DNA of 64,000 bases, taken from Tethya wilhelma. Lineage: Eukaryota; Porifera; Demospongiae; Tethyida; Tethyidae. Under the pieces are notes generated by a model, which did not search any database, was not told the origin of the DNA, and saw only the letters and a list, made by a program, of their open reading frames with translations. A program made the position numbers and the translations under genes. Positions 1-10,964 of this stretch are shown piece after piece; position 1 is the first letter of the stretch, and each line of letters starts with the position of its first letter. The stretch is taken from contig CAXIPT010000006.1 of the NCBI GenBank assembly GCA_964030475.1, forward strand, positions 220,932 through 284,931, in the 5' to 3' direction.

Positions 1-1
1 T

Positions 2-622
2 CTCCGAATACGAGAAGCTGGTGTTGGAAATCAAGAGTCTCTTGCCTACACTTCAACCAGCATTGCTTTCATCACCTTCCTAGTCATCATGACCTATCAC
101 ACGTATGCCTTTGTACTTCCAAGGAAAACACGAACCAAACTCAACTCCTTCATCCTCAAAATGAAGTTACGACAAGAACCCACTGATCATGCAATAATTA
201 TAGTTCCTCAAGCTGCAGTCACATACAGTGTGGTGGACCCTGTGCCAACTCAACAACAACTACTAGAGAATATGGAAAAGACAACAACAGCAGCAGTTGC
301 TGAAAGAGAGAGAGAAGAAGCCACAGTAATAGAGAATAAGTCAGCCACTAACACAGAACCATCTTCAGCTTCACTGGTGACCAAACAAACCTCAGATGAA
401 AACAATTCTCCAAGCAAACATATTAGCAAAACTGTAAAGGAGTTATCTGATGAAACTAGAATGAACAAAGAGGAACAGCAAAAACCACCTCTACACATTG
501 AACTAAAGAGAAGGCTCTCGTCATTTTCTTATACTCGTTTCGATCCTCACACCAGAGACAGTGACAAGTTTGGAATGGAGAGGGAAACTGAAATCAACGA
601 CTTCATTGAAGTAGCTGACTAG
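2..622 (+). CDS. C-terminal exon of a membrane protein (5' end outside window)
   Basis: An open frame runs from the window edge to a TAG stop at 620-622. The first part reads through a hydrophobic stretch around the motif SIAFITFLVIMTYHTYAFVL, a good transmembrane helix, followed at once by basic residues (PRKTRTK), as expected for a stop-transfer and cytosolic side. About 150 residues of polar, Ser/Thr/Glu-rich, low-complexity tail follow, with no recognisable domain. The exon is the end of a longer gene whose start is to the left, so the first in-frame ATG (position 89) is probably internal. I do not recognise the family. A receptor or multi-pass protein with a disordered cytoplasmic tail is the most that can be said. 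Confidence 0.5.
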   Translation, partial: LRIREAGVGNQESLAYTSTSIAFITFLVIMTYHTYAFVLPRKTRTKLNSFILKMKLRQEPTDHAIIIVPQAAVTYSVVDPVPTQQQLLENMEKTTTAAVAEREREEATVIENKSATNTEPSSASLVTKQTSDENNSPSKHISKTVKELSDETRMNKEEQQKPPLHIELKRRLSSFSYTRFDPHTRDSDKFGMERETEINDFIEVAD

Positions 623-2160
623 TAAGTATCACTTTCAACACACACACACACACTAACACTTTATGTTCTCCTATAGTTGTAGTCATTACTGTTCTATTAC
701 AATTATGTTAATGACTGTATTTTGTTTATCATTGTCTCAACTATTTGTTTCATGTCAATGTGTCTTGTGGTTAGGTTTTGTTATTGTTGTTGTATTCAAA
801 CCTGTTTGTCTGTCTGTCCATATGTGTGAGTCTATTTGTCTGTGTCTTGTTTGTATTCAGTTTCAGTATAAATGTTTGTTGCCATCATTCTTTCTCTCAG
901 TGACTCACTGCTAGTATGTCTTGACGGTCTATACTCTCTTTCACTGTGTTATATGTATAAGTGTTAATTGTCTCTTCAGTTTCTAAACTATTTACCTGAC
1001 AGGTAAATATGTATCTACTGTACACACGCGTGTGTACACAAAAAAGAAAACAAACAAAAAAAAGGCCATGCACACACATCTCCTATTAAGCAATTGTTCT
1101 TTTCTGTCAACTTCTAAACTTAAACCACACACACTTTCAGTATTCATTCAGTTTCATCTATCTTGTATAAATGCTCCAGTTTGTATTTGAGTTTCAATGT
1201 CATTAGTCCATATCAGTCTATCATCACACACACACATGTACACAATATTACAACAATAATACTTCGGATGTACACGCCATTATGTTCATCTATTTTGTCT
1301 CCTTGTTTTAATTTCTTGTGTATTCTTATACAAATTTAATTGTTTTTGTATCCCTAACAATATGTTGGAGTAACTATATATCCACCATTCAATACAAGCC
1401 TTTACAATAGTTATAAGATCCAAAATACATTTGCCATGGTCCTGGATACAGTACCACAGTAGATCAAGACCACAGACTGACAGGGAGTCAAAGAAACATC
1501 TCTTCACTAACAATTCAACCATTGAAGCTATAATGACACTGAGAAGAAAAGAACATCACACCTTATTACCACACAGAATCTTTGGAAGCTAGTGAAAGAA
1601 AACATTGGAACACTAAAACCTGTCTCCACTGGTCAACATCAACCTCAAAGAGCTTGTAACAAACATTCATACATCATTGAAATGGTTTGTCCTACTTTTC
1701 TCCATGTGCCTCCAAGGACTAAAGGATCAACATAACTCACACCAGACTATTCAGTAACCTCTTCTGAGAACAACCTAACAACTTGTTATTCCTACATTTC
1801 CACACATCCAACCACTAAAGGATGGCATTGATCAATGTAATTAAGTTAACTCATACCAACATCTTAAGAGTCATTGATAACCTCTTCTGACAACAACTTG
1901 GAAGAAACTTTGTATTAATTCCTTTTATTTGTACTAAATGCACAATGTAATACCGCTGTTGCTTTTATGCCCATTAGTTAGTTTACATTATTGTTCAAAG
2001 ATGTCTACCAAGAAAAGACTGTGGTCTTCAAACACAAACAGACATTTATTATACTTTAGTCTTTTGTGCTATTTTTAAAATGCTTATATTATTAGTTAGT
2101 TAATCTTAATGCTAAAATTAATGCTACTTAAATATGAAAAGAACTTTTGTGATTGTTGCA
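623..2160. other. Intergenic, no gene seen
   Basis: AT-rich sequence with short CA runs near 640 and 1225. No open frame here has splice signals or recognisable protein similarity. It carries the 3' flank of the upstream membrane-protein gene. Confidence 0.6.
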
Positions 2161-2164
2161 AACA

Positions 2165-2745
2165 TTATTATTTCATACTTTAGTGTTTTGTGCTACATTT
2201 AGAAATACCCAGTTTTTGAACACATAGAAATATCTTATGCTAATTTGTAAGTAGATAGCTACAATGCTTTGGTTTGTACGTAATTTGCTATAGAATTATT
2301 CAAAAAAAATTTTTTTTCACTCTGAAACAATCTCAATATCTTGCATGAAAGTCATATGTATGGCAAGGAGAATCATAGGGGCCATTATACCCAGTTTGAT
2401 GCCCATGGGCTAATCCAGCTAATATGATACAACAATGTACAATCCACCAGCTGCTACATTGACCCTATCTCATGAAGTCTAGGAAGGTTGTATTGAGCTG
2501 GAATTAGTACCACAGGGATCTGTGTAGCCTAAGAGAGATCTTTAAAATAGTTCAGTTTATTTCCAGATTAAATTTGAGCTAAAACCACTAAAACTGTATG
2601 GATTATAGCCTTTGGTCTAGTGTGATTTTTTTTGACAATTTAATCACCATCATTTCAAAGATCTCTATATGCTGATCAAAATGGTGCTAGTCCCAGCTTT
2701 GAACGAGCAGCCATTGCTGACTTAGAGCAGCTAAGAATACAAAAC
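2165..2745. repeat. Dispersed repeat with inner palindrome (copy 1)
   Basis: This block is similar to 11938-12560. Both contain a segment beginning near 'catactttagtgtttt', the phrase 'gcccatgggcta' and 'caatgtacaatccacca'. They then run into a palindromic module (family C: 'gagctgg.attggtacca' in one arm, 'tggtgctagtcccagct' in the other). The copy at 12 kb carries a foldback element inserted in its middle that is absent here, so this copy shows the empty site. Confidence 0.6.
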
Positions 2746-2755
2746 ACTAACTTAC

Positions 2756-3290
2756 ATTTTCAGCAAAGTGTCTCCTTGCTTCAGAGAATCTACTCCTAGT
2801 GGCTGCTAGTTGGCCAAGGTTTCTTTGAAGACGTGACTTCAGCCAGGTCTCGCAGTCTGGAGTCTTCAACACTGACCATTGGCCTGCCTGAGAGAGATAC
2901 TGGTCAGCACACATAGTGTCCTTCATAGAGATAGCACTTCCTTTCTTGAAGAGCCACGTCAATGATGTGTTAATTTCTGAGAGAGAAATACAACAAAGAT
3001 TAGCTCTAAACTGCAGCAATAAACTTGGCAGTACACGTGAAATTCATAAAGAGAGTTGACAAATTGTGAATCAGGGGAGGTCTAAAGTGAAGTTTGTGTT
3101 TTAAAAACTTAAAGGAGTTTATATTAATGATTCTCAAACTTTTCTTTAAATCTGTTGGTGTTCTCCTCCTCTCAGTTGCCATGGCGATGAGGAGCTCTCA
3201 GGACGGTCACAATGGGACAGATCTTCTTGTGAATGGACAACCAGTCATCATGATGATGTCATCACCACTGGAGAGGGTGTGTGTGGGTGA
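2756..3290 (-). pseudogene. ZMYND12: ZMYND12-like fragment, probably broken
   Basis: On the minus strand an exon at 2976-2756 has a good acceptor (ttctctctcag) and donor (gtaagt). It encodes a TPR-like stretch including QWSVLKTPDC and RLQRNLGQLAATRSRF, which matches the TPR region of vertebrate ZMYND12 (which reads QWTVLKSTDC and HRNLGL). About 200 bases upstream, near 3170-3260, a second stretch reads DWLSIHKKICPIVTVLRAP, matching the end of the MYND zinc finger (DW.SIHEKIC). That stretch lacks a clean acceptor in its frame and is followed by a stop with no GT donor. ZMYND12 is a ciliary/sperm flagellar protein that works with TTC29. No other exons are visible, so this looks like a decayed or partial copy rather than a working gene. 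Symbol assigned from recalled family sequence. Confidence 0.5.
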
Positions 3291-3645
3291 TTAGTTATTA
3301 CAATTTTCCCTTATAATCAACAATAATAACACAAACTGTAATTTATTGATAGCAGCTCATGTAGCTACCGTGGCATATTATGCTATGACCACCCTTTACC
3401 AAAATTTTCTACAAGATACACAGATTCTATGATACCATGCAGTATCTCACCAGTGATAGGTAACTCTGCAGTTGGTGCATTTCTTCTTCTTCTTCTTTTT
3501 TGCCTCCAATCAAGGAGAGTTGCCCAATAGTCGTTACAGGGCCACAATGTTTAGCTCAGTGAGCAGTTCAATTCTATAGGCTTTAAGATCACATAAGAAG
3601 TCAATACAGAACTTTGCACTTCTTTACCCTCTATCCAGTTTACCC

Positions 3646-6212
3646 CTAGTATGGTGTCAGAGAAGGAGTGGGAGCACGTGATGTAGTCCGGAATTTGTGA
3701 GATAGTTGAGGGCGGAGCTGCAGCCAAAAGAGCGAGGCGTTTTGAGTTGCAGGACAGCAGCTAATGAAGTGATGGGCATCCTCCAGTGGAGCAAAGCAGA
3801 GCTTGCAGGTCTGGTCTCCCTGCCTTATGTTGCCGGAGCGACTCCTAAATCTGGAGCAGTCATCCTCCAGACCACCGCAACCAAGCAGAAGTCTCAACCG
3901 AAAGTTAGACTTCTTGGTATGCATGGGATCACCAACAGTATAGAGCCAGAGGTTAGCCGGTTTACCCGGGGAGAGATCACACTCACTTATCTGATAGTCC
4001 TCACAGTCATCAGCAAAGGTAAGATATGACTGAATCTCTAGTTGCTTCTTAGTCAACCTTTTCCATATGTGTTGTTTAGGTGGCGAGGATAAAAGATGAC
4101 TGATATCTGGAAGATTAAGTTGATCCAGGAGCTCCCTAAAGGAAGGAAGTAAGCCTCGAGCAGAGTCACAGTTTCCCCTGGCTCGCAGTACCCTCTTTGC
4201 GATTGAGTCGTCTGGTAAATTTGTTAAAGATACAATAAAGTTAAGTTTACGATAGCTAATCATTGACTTGACATCAGTTGTACCAAGAAGGGTATGTAGA
4301 GAACTAGATGGGCACCTTGTAGGGAGACCTTGGATGGTCCGAAGGATCTTTCTGTGAACCCTCTCAACCATTAGGAGTTCAGACTTGGTAAGGTACCACA
4401 GTTCAGATCCATACAGAAGAATCGGTACAGCAATAGCTTGATACAGTCTATGTGATGTGATGGGATGTAGGCAGCCAAATCTGGATCCCACACCATTAAG
4501 CCCAAAAAATGCACTGCGACCCGAGGTGCAACGACTAGCAGTGCGGCGGATGGAGGAATTGTGGACAGAACGCATGATTCCAAGGTGTTTGATCTCATCA
4601 ACTTCACTAATTCGATTCCCGTCAAGGAACCATTCACGCGTGGACCTCCGAGCAGTCCTCGATGCCTTGGTTCCCCCGAACACCATAATAGCGGACTTAT
4701 CAGCATTAAGGCTGTAACGCCACTTGGCAGCATACTGAGCAACAATGTCCAACATGGCCTGCAGTTCCTCCGGGGAGCCTGCAATTAGTGCCAGGTCATC
4801 CGCATACATCGGGGCACCACAGTAGATGTCATCGATATACGCACCTAGGCCAGAGTGTGTGAGGATGTCTAGAAGTTCATTGACAAAGAGAGAGTAGAGG
4901 AAGGGGGTACTCCTTGCTTGATGGAGAAGACAGAGGATTCTCTGCTGTTCCATAGAACTGAGCTAGAGGAGGACTGATACCAATTCTTGATCAGTTTCCA
5001 AATATGACCACGAACACCATTCTGATGGAGTTTAACCAGGAGTCCCTCATGCCACACGGTGTCAAAGGCTTTCCTTACATCCAAAAAGGCAACATATGCC
5101 TTCTTACCTCTCTCTCTTACTGCCTGTACTGCTTCCTGCAAGATGAAAGCAGTGTGCAGACGACTGTGTTTCGGCCGGAAACCTCCTTGTAGAGGATTTA
5201 ACTTTGGTGGACTGTCTTGCTGCATTATTCTGAGAAGAACTAATTTCTCCAAGATTTTACTCACATTTGACAGGATGGTGATCCCCCTGTAATTGGATGG
5301 ATTAGTAAGGTCTTTGTGTACACTCTTCGGGATCGGAATAATGTATCCCTTCTGAAAAGCTTGTGGAATGTACCCATTCTTCAGAATGGCATTAAAGAGA
5401 TTGGTAAGATGAGAGAAGAGCTCAGATCCACCATATATGAGGTGCTCAGGGTCTACCTCATCAGGACCACTGGCTTTCCCTCGCTTGAGAGAGAGGATCA
5501 CCTCAGTCACCTCTTCAGTTGAGAATGGAGTAAAATCATCCTCAGTGCAGTCATCCATCATCCTGGAGAGAGCATCACTAATCTGTTGAGTGGTTGCTTC
5601 GTCGCAATCCAACGGTGTTGGGTCTGCCAAGTCTTTGAAGTACTTTGCCCAGCCTTCTCTGGTATCAACTCCTTCATAGTTAGTGATTTTATTTCCATTC
5701 AATCTCCTGATCTCACGAAACAGTTTGGAGGAATTGTTACAGTTAATGTCAATGTTGTTGAGGAAATCCTCATGCTGTTGCCGTTGATGGTGTCTGAGCT
5801 TAGCTCTGAACTTAGACTTTGCCTCCTTGTAGGATTTCCTAGCTAGATGATCACTACGTTGAGGGCGACCAGCATGTATCCAAGCCTTGTGGGCTGTCTT
5901 AGAAAGATTGTGGGCAGAGTTTAACTCCTGTGTCCATCCAGGCTTTAGGTGCCGAGCATACCTCTTCTGGGGAATATTTTTCTTAGCTGCAGAGAGAATG
6001 CTGGAGAGGAGTGTAGTGAGGTAGGAGTCAATATCAGCATTGCTTGCATCATGACATAAGGGTGTTAGAGACTTCAGCGCCTCCTCTACTGCTTGGGTGT
6101 AAGTTCGTTGAATCTCCTCTTTAGACAATTTTCCCCAATTCATAGAAAACCTTGAACTTGAGGGTGTTTGGTGGGTTTTGGCATTGATGATGAACCACTT
6201 GCTAAGATGCAT
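3646..6212 (-). pseudogene. Reverse transcriptase domain of the LINE, frameshifted
   Basis: Two overlapping open frames make up the RT. The first (6212-4869) carries the N-terminal RT motifs, including KRGKASGPDEVDPEHLIYGG, NYRGITILSN and the catalytic-A segment AYVAFLDVRKAFDTVWHEGL. A frameshift near 4900-4950 moves to the second frame (4953-3646). That frame carries the catalytic-C motif MYADDLALIAGSPEEL, the thumb/connection region, and a C-terminal C-x2-C...H-x4-C element (CKLCFAPLEDAHHFISC). The polymerase would copy element RNA at the nicked target. The frameshift between the two catalytic motifs means no full enzyme is made from this copy. Confidence 0.85.
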
Positions 6213-7265
6213 TTGAACTTACTGCATACAGGAAGATGGTCAGACATATTTAGACTGCATTCATCAAGAATTGTTGTATCCGAGAACATCGTTGAGAGGT
6301 GAGATGGAATCAGGATGTGGTCTATAGTACTTACTGAATCATGTGCAGCACTAATATAAGTGTGAGTAGTCTCACCATGGCTCCCAGACTGTAAGTGAAG
6401 GGATACATAACTCCATCTGTCCAGATACCTGGCTAGGATTCTTCCCTGCTCGTTGATAACAGTGCTGCAATGGGATACCCCATCAGATCCCAGGTCTGCA
6501 TTCAAATCACCCAGTAGCACAACATCATTTTCATACGAAAGTGATCCGAGGACAAAGTCAATATAGTCCAGTACCTCCTTAAACTCATCCGTGCAGCCTG
6601 AGTGAGTAGGTAAGTACAGAGAGAGGAAGCAGATAGGTCGATTTGAGGTTTTCAGTTGAACAGCAGCCACTCTATGATTGGAGAATTCAGGTAGCTAATT
6701 TTCTAATCTTGGCAGACAGAGATTTTCTCCATAGTATTGAAACTCCACCATTACCGCGGAGATATCTGGGGGTGCAGGTTATAGGGTCCTCCTCAGATGG
6801 TGCAGACATTGAGTAAGCATGGAAGTCACGGTGGAATCTACCTAGTAAGTTCAAATTAAATGAGTGAAGCCAGTGCTCAGAAATAGCACAAATATCTAGC
6901 GAATCAAGCAGATCATGAAGATAATGTTGATTAGATTTGAAGCCACGTATGTTAAAACAACCAACTCGTACTACAGACGAGCCAGACCCCCCTCTGTTTA
7001 TGGTGGTATTGGTGGCTTGGGAGACAGAGGGGGGGATGGGGGTGTTACCCCCTGTTCTCGGGCTCCTGAGAAGAAGCCCTTGAACTAGCGGAGAGGTTAG
7101 AATCCTTGGAGGAAATTGTGAAGACATCCTCATCCTCTCCTGAGGGGTTGATGACACTACCATTGGCAGGGAAACCTTGCAACTGAGGAGTTTGTTTGGA
7201 GTAGTCCTTATGCGTCTTCTCTGGAGGCCTTGTTGAGGACCTCTGCCGCGACACAGAATCAGCAA
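6140..7265 (-). pseudogene. APE-like endonuclease of the LINE, frameshifted
   Basis: The frame 7265-6687 contains the start of the fold (VRVGCFNIRGFKSN, then ISEHWL). The frame 6670-6140 continues with FLSLYLPTHSG, the catalytic motif VVLLGDLNADLGSDG and the C-terminal SDHLPVCSKF signature of the exonuclease-endonuclease-phosphatase superfamily. This nuclease nicks target DNA for target-primed reverse transcription. A frameshift near 6680 separates the two halves. Overlap with the RT frame is due to another shift. Confidence 0.8.
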
Positions 7266-7776
7266 ACGATTTCTGGTGTTTTGGGGGTCTAGGGACTGAG
7301 CCAGAGTTGTTACTAAGGCAAGTGTCTTGCACTCTGCTGGCCGAGGATGTCGAAGCAGGACATGCTTTGGAAGATCTAGCTGAAAGAGCTTTCACACATT
7401 CTTCGAGCCCGGGTTGCTAATACGCTCTTCCAAAGATATAATATGAAGGCGGAGGGATTTATTTTCTAGCTTAAGATCCCTTTCTGTTTTGGCAGTGTTA
7501 CTCGAGAAGGAATGTACTAACGAGGACAGCTCAGCAACTGAGGCAGTCGACTCAGAAGAGTTAACATTGCCGCTCTTTGACTGCGTGGGGTTCTTAGTGG
7601 AGAGGCAGAGAGCACATGAGTCATTAGAGCCACACAGGCAGCTAGATTGCTTGACATGTGAAATAGCCTTGGCAGTCAAAGGACTAGCAGTTACGCCATT
7701 TGCTGTAGAGGAAGAACTGTGATTTCCTGAGCCCTTAGAAATGGAGTCATGTGAAGCCCCTGAGGCAGTAGCAACT

Positions 7777-8337
7777 TTAAATAGACAAAGAAGCTCCCTC
7801 CCTATTTGTAGTAGGTTTTCCCGTTTTGTGATTCAAACAGTGAAACTGAGAGACTCTCTTGGCCCCTCGGTCTGTATAACCAGCACAGGTTGCATGAGCA
7901 ACCAAAGAGCAGTTTGGAAATGCACAGTTAACAGCCGTGTTGTCAGAATATATAACTTGAGAGCAAATACAACATGACTTATGGACACTCACTTGCTCAT
8001 TTCCCGCACTACTAGAGCAGTTCAAGTCCGCACTCACTCCCACAGCACCATTTGTCTTCTGCCTTAGGTCAGGAGAGCCGCTATCCTTATCGTCTTCTTC
8101 CCCTACGGGAGCAGTAGCAGAGACAGAGTCCTTCGTCGAAAGCTCTTTCAAAATTCTTGTAAGTCTGCTCCCAGCTCCCGCTCTCCGTGGACGGGACACG
8201 TACTGCTCCTCTCGATACTTGTGGGCTATGAACAACAATAGAGGTACCCCGGCTTTGTGGGAGACCTTCTCTTCTTCGCAGCCGGCGTCTCGTGAGCCGG
8301 CTTCTGACACAGCTGGGTGTGCAATTTTACTGCGCAT
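7777..8337 (-). CDS. LINE ORF1 N-terminal part with PHD-like zinc finger
   Basis: A 186-residue frame. From about residue 122 to 170 it has a PHD-type spacing C-x2-C-x12-C-x4-C-x4-H-x2-C-x15-C-x2-H (visible in SCCICSQVIYS, CAFPNCSLVAHATCAGY and FHCLNH). PHD fingers occur in ORF1 proteins of some CR1-like LINEs and may bind chromatin or act in RNP assembly. The N-terminal 120 residues are polar. A frameshift follows into a second frame (7679-7392) with a short Leu-rich coiled-coil segment (ELSSLVHSF, LRLHIISLEERI). The start codon is the first ATG available; the true start is not certain. Confidence 0.65.
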   Translation of the reverse strand: MRSKIAHPAVSEAGSRDAGCEEEKVSHKAGVPLLLFIAHKYREEQYVSRPRRAGAGSRLTRILKELSTKDSVSATAPVGEEDDKDSGSPDLRQKTNGAVGVSADLNCSSSAGNEQVSVHKSCCICSQVIYSDNTAVNCAFPNCSLVAHATCAGYTDRGAKRVSQFHCLNHKTGKPTTNREGASLSI

Positions 8338-8365
8338 GCGTCAACTCTGCCCACGTGGAGTGCCA

Positions 8366-8821
8366 ATGGAGGAAAAAGTGATGGAAGGTTCTTTATTCAG
8401 CCCTGGAGGCGAGTATTTGGCGGTTTATGGAGGCAAATGGAGAGTTAAAGATATGGGACACCTCGTCCAAGTAGCTTACTCAGCGTTTTAGACCTGGAGA
8501 TGCCCAAATCACGTGCATTGCCTGGTGCAAAAACAGAATTTTGTAAGTTAGATCAAATAAAACCTACCCAACAAGAACTACAGTATTATTGTTTGCTTCA
8601 AACATGTACAATTAGTGTTGTGTGTTTTGTAGGTACAGTAGAAAGATATGAGTATGTATTTGTCAAATATTTGACCTTTAACCTCTTGTTCCGTTAGCAA
8701 TCTAAACGAAGGCGTCGTGAATTATTGGGAGTCTTGACACTACTAGCCATTGCCACGGGCAACAGTATCCATATATGGAATGTCACTAAAGGAGAGAAAG
8801 AAAAGACACTGATAAGCTCTC
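8366..8821 (+). pseudogene. WDR43: WDR43/UTP5-like 5' fragment, pseudogene
   Basis: Exon 1 (8366-8542) begins ATG and encodes FSPGGEYLAVYGG. After a one-base frame change it reads KIWDTSSK, then a TAG, then LTQRFRPGDAQITCIAWCKN, before a GTAAGT donor. Exon 2 (8698-8821) contains LAIATGNSIHIWNVTKGEKE. The pattern matches the N-terminal WD repeats of WDR43, a t-UTP subunit of the small-subunit processome in the nucleolus. Defects are the frameshift plus nonsense codon in exon 1, a 4-base deletion in exon 2 relative to the copy at 52344-52461, and a donor changed from GTAAGC to ATAAGC. Nothing downstream continues the gene. The LINE ORF1 begins within 30 bases on the other strand. Confidence 0.6.
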
Positions 8822-9155
8822 ATGTGATGTAACTTGGTTATGGGATTTGATTACTTGCTGAGAATTTAACTCTAAAAATAATTATTAATATTCTTTTCAC
8901 CAGTCGATTCAATGAGAACATTTATTGCTTCTGATAAAATTATAGATATTTTTATTCTCTTATACACATTGTACAAATGTCATAAATTGAAATAATATTA
9001 TCTTCTTTGCGCTGTGCATACAAATTACTAATTTCCATAGCAACTATAAACAATAGCATGACACAAAATTACTAGTCTCTTATTAACCAACAATAATTAA
9101 TGTCTTGACGACCAGGGTCCAACCCCACAATTATAACATCTCTCTTCCTAGTTCT

Positions 9156-10964
9156 TCACTTCATTGTGGGCATGGCTGTTGGCATGGCCCCCGCCACGTC
9201 CTCCTCCCTCCACAGACTGGTGATGGTCTTAGTGTGGGTGTAGAAGCTTATGCCCTGTAGTATGGGGATTACATCACAATGACATCATAGGCATTACATC
9301 ATAATGTTAGCCGATCCCGCTATCCTCTGATGTCTTTATAATGTAATGCCTATGACGTCATTATGATGCGCAATGCCTATATAATAATGATGTCATAAAG
9401 TTAATCATTACACAGGCTATAGCGATGGAATTAGCTTGGATAAAGAGACTGCTATTCATTTCATAATAGTTTTATCAAGGTATAGTTGAAGGGCTCAGAA
9501 CCATAGTGGTCTAACCCCGAATGAAATATGGGAAATTGTCTGAAAAGCCCAAAAAATTAATAAAAATGATGCACCCCCCTCTACCAAATTGACCAAAATT
9601 CCAAATTACTAAATGATCTCCAGCTCTTAAAATGGATTTTAAGAGTATTCCCCTTTAAGGGGGGTGAATTCAGGGATTCGTGGGTTAGACCACTCTGGTT
9701 CTGAGCCCTTCAGTTGACAGGGATGCGCCTGGCTCTATTACATCATAATGATGTCACCTGTTTGCCATAGAAGTTCATATCCCCTCGGAATGATCCCCTG
9801 GACCCAGTGAATGAGAACATCGGGAGTGGAACTGGAATGGGCACATTGACACCAACCTGAGGGGGAGGGAGGGAGAGAGAGTAAAATACAGCTTTCTTGA
9901 AGTTTAGAAACTGACCAATAACTAACTAAGGGTCTTGAGGGTTAGCTAAACAGCATTGTTATAATATACAGACAAGAACAGCATGCTTGCTAAAATTAAT
10001 ATTATTGACAAGCAATGCTTGCAAGCTGAAATTTTATCTACATTAAAATTCACCGTAAATAAGAAAGCAAACAAGATATCTCCTTGTGGAGATTCCTGAT
10101 GATGTTATCTCTTATAAGTAATCTTAGAATGTTTATATTACTAGTTGCTATAGCAATATCGTATACCTGGCCAACGTCAATCTGTGTCTGGAACTTCCTA
10201 GCAGCTGCTCCAGAGGTGGTGAAGATGGCCGTCCCATTGCCATACGGGTTATCATTGATCATCTCAATGGCCTGCACACATATACCACATGACATCACAT
10301 TCAAGTCACATGACTATCACATGATCATAATACATAGGTAACCAGCATGATGTAACTGTAGCCTCGTACCCATGCCTATATACTCCATGCGGTTTAATTT
10401 TTAAACTACAAGTTTAAGAATTAAACGTGGGGGTACAAGAATGATCCATGATGCACATGCACAACCTGCATAAGCTGTTGTTCACTTCGATAAAAAATAT
10501 GTTGCACATTATCAAATCACATGACTATCAAATGATCAAGTCACATGACTATCACATGACCAGTACCTCATCCAGTGTGTCCACGTTGAGTGTGACCAGG
10601 ACTGGCCCAAAGATCTCCTCAGTGTAGCACTTCATGGAGGGCGTCACCTCACTGAGGATGGTGGGGGCGACGAAGTTACCCTTCTCGTAGCCAGGCACCT
10701 TAATGCCATGCCCATCTAGGGACAGCTGTGTGTGTGTGTGTGTGTGTGTGTTAATGCTCGTCCATAAGCAAGCTAGCTTGTACACTAGATTTAGAAGTTC
10801 TTTACATATTTACTTCTGTCAAAAATTGATACAGACAAACTTAACATAATCTTTTGTGATTTAATTCAATTACCACTGACCTTTACACCCTCATCCACAC
10901 CAGACCGTACGAGGTCCAGGACCCATTGTTTAGCTTCAGGGGATATCAGGGGACCAAGATCTGC
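9156..10964 (-). pseudogene. ALDH6A1: ALDH6A1 3' half, truncated (copy A)
   Basis: Minus-strand exons 10964-10881 (starts mid-exon), 10725-10567, 10271-10167, 9856-9758 and 9254-9156 encode the C-terminal half of methylmalonate-semialdehyde dehydrogenase. Motifs include [52 protein letters not shown] and [20 protein letters not shown]. The final exon reads GISFYTHTKTITSLW... and ends at the TGA at 9158-9156. This is the only place in the window where the last exon is present. Homology to the fuller copy at 18876-23114 stops inside the exon at about 10964, so the catalytic half is absent. Either it is a truncated duplicate or the alternative-haplotype end of the same gene. Confidence 0.8.
9485..9718. 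repeat. Foldback element (family H) in ALDH6A1 last intron
   Basis: Terminal inverted repeats of about 30 bases: 'gaagggctcagaaccatagt' on the left and 'tctggttctgagcccttcag' on the right, enclosing about 180 bases without coding potential. A miniature inverted-repeat element is the likely identity. It is present in copy A of ALDH6A1 and absent from the matching intron of copy B. Confidence 0.7.

Larger units (their letters stand above)
3482..8340 (-). mobile_element. Non-LTR retrotransposon (PHD ORF1, APE endonuclease, RT), decayed
   Basis: Read on the minus strand from about 8340 down to about 3482, the order is ORF1 with a PHD-like finger, a coiled-coil linker, an APE-type endonuclease, a reverse transcriptase and a Cys/His-rich C-terminus. 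This is the layout of CR1/L2-like (Jockey superfamily) LINEs. The 3' end is a short GAA tandem tail at about 3500-3482 (seen as ttcttcttcttc on the plus strand), as in CR1/L2-like elements, rather than a poly(A). The frame changes at least five times along its length, so the copy is inactive. The 5' end is uncertain and lies next to a WDR43-like exon. Confidence 0.85.

Noticed and set aside
663..914. Hydrophobic 83-residue frame next to the membrane-protein exon
   Set aside because: T-rich 3' flank translated by chance; no codon pattern or splice sites, and the upstream gene already stops at 622.
3706..5846. Plus-strand frames of 60-107 residues
   Set aside because: Antisense shadows of the LINE reverse transcriptase on the minus strand.
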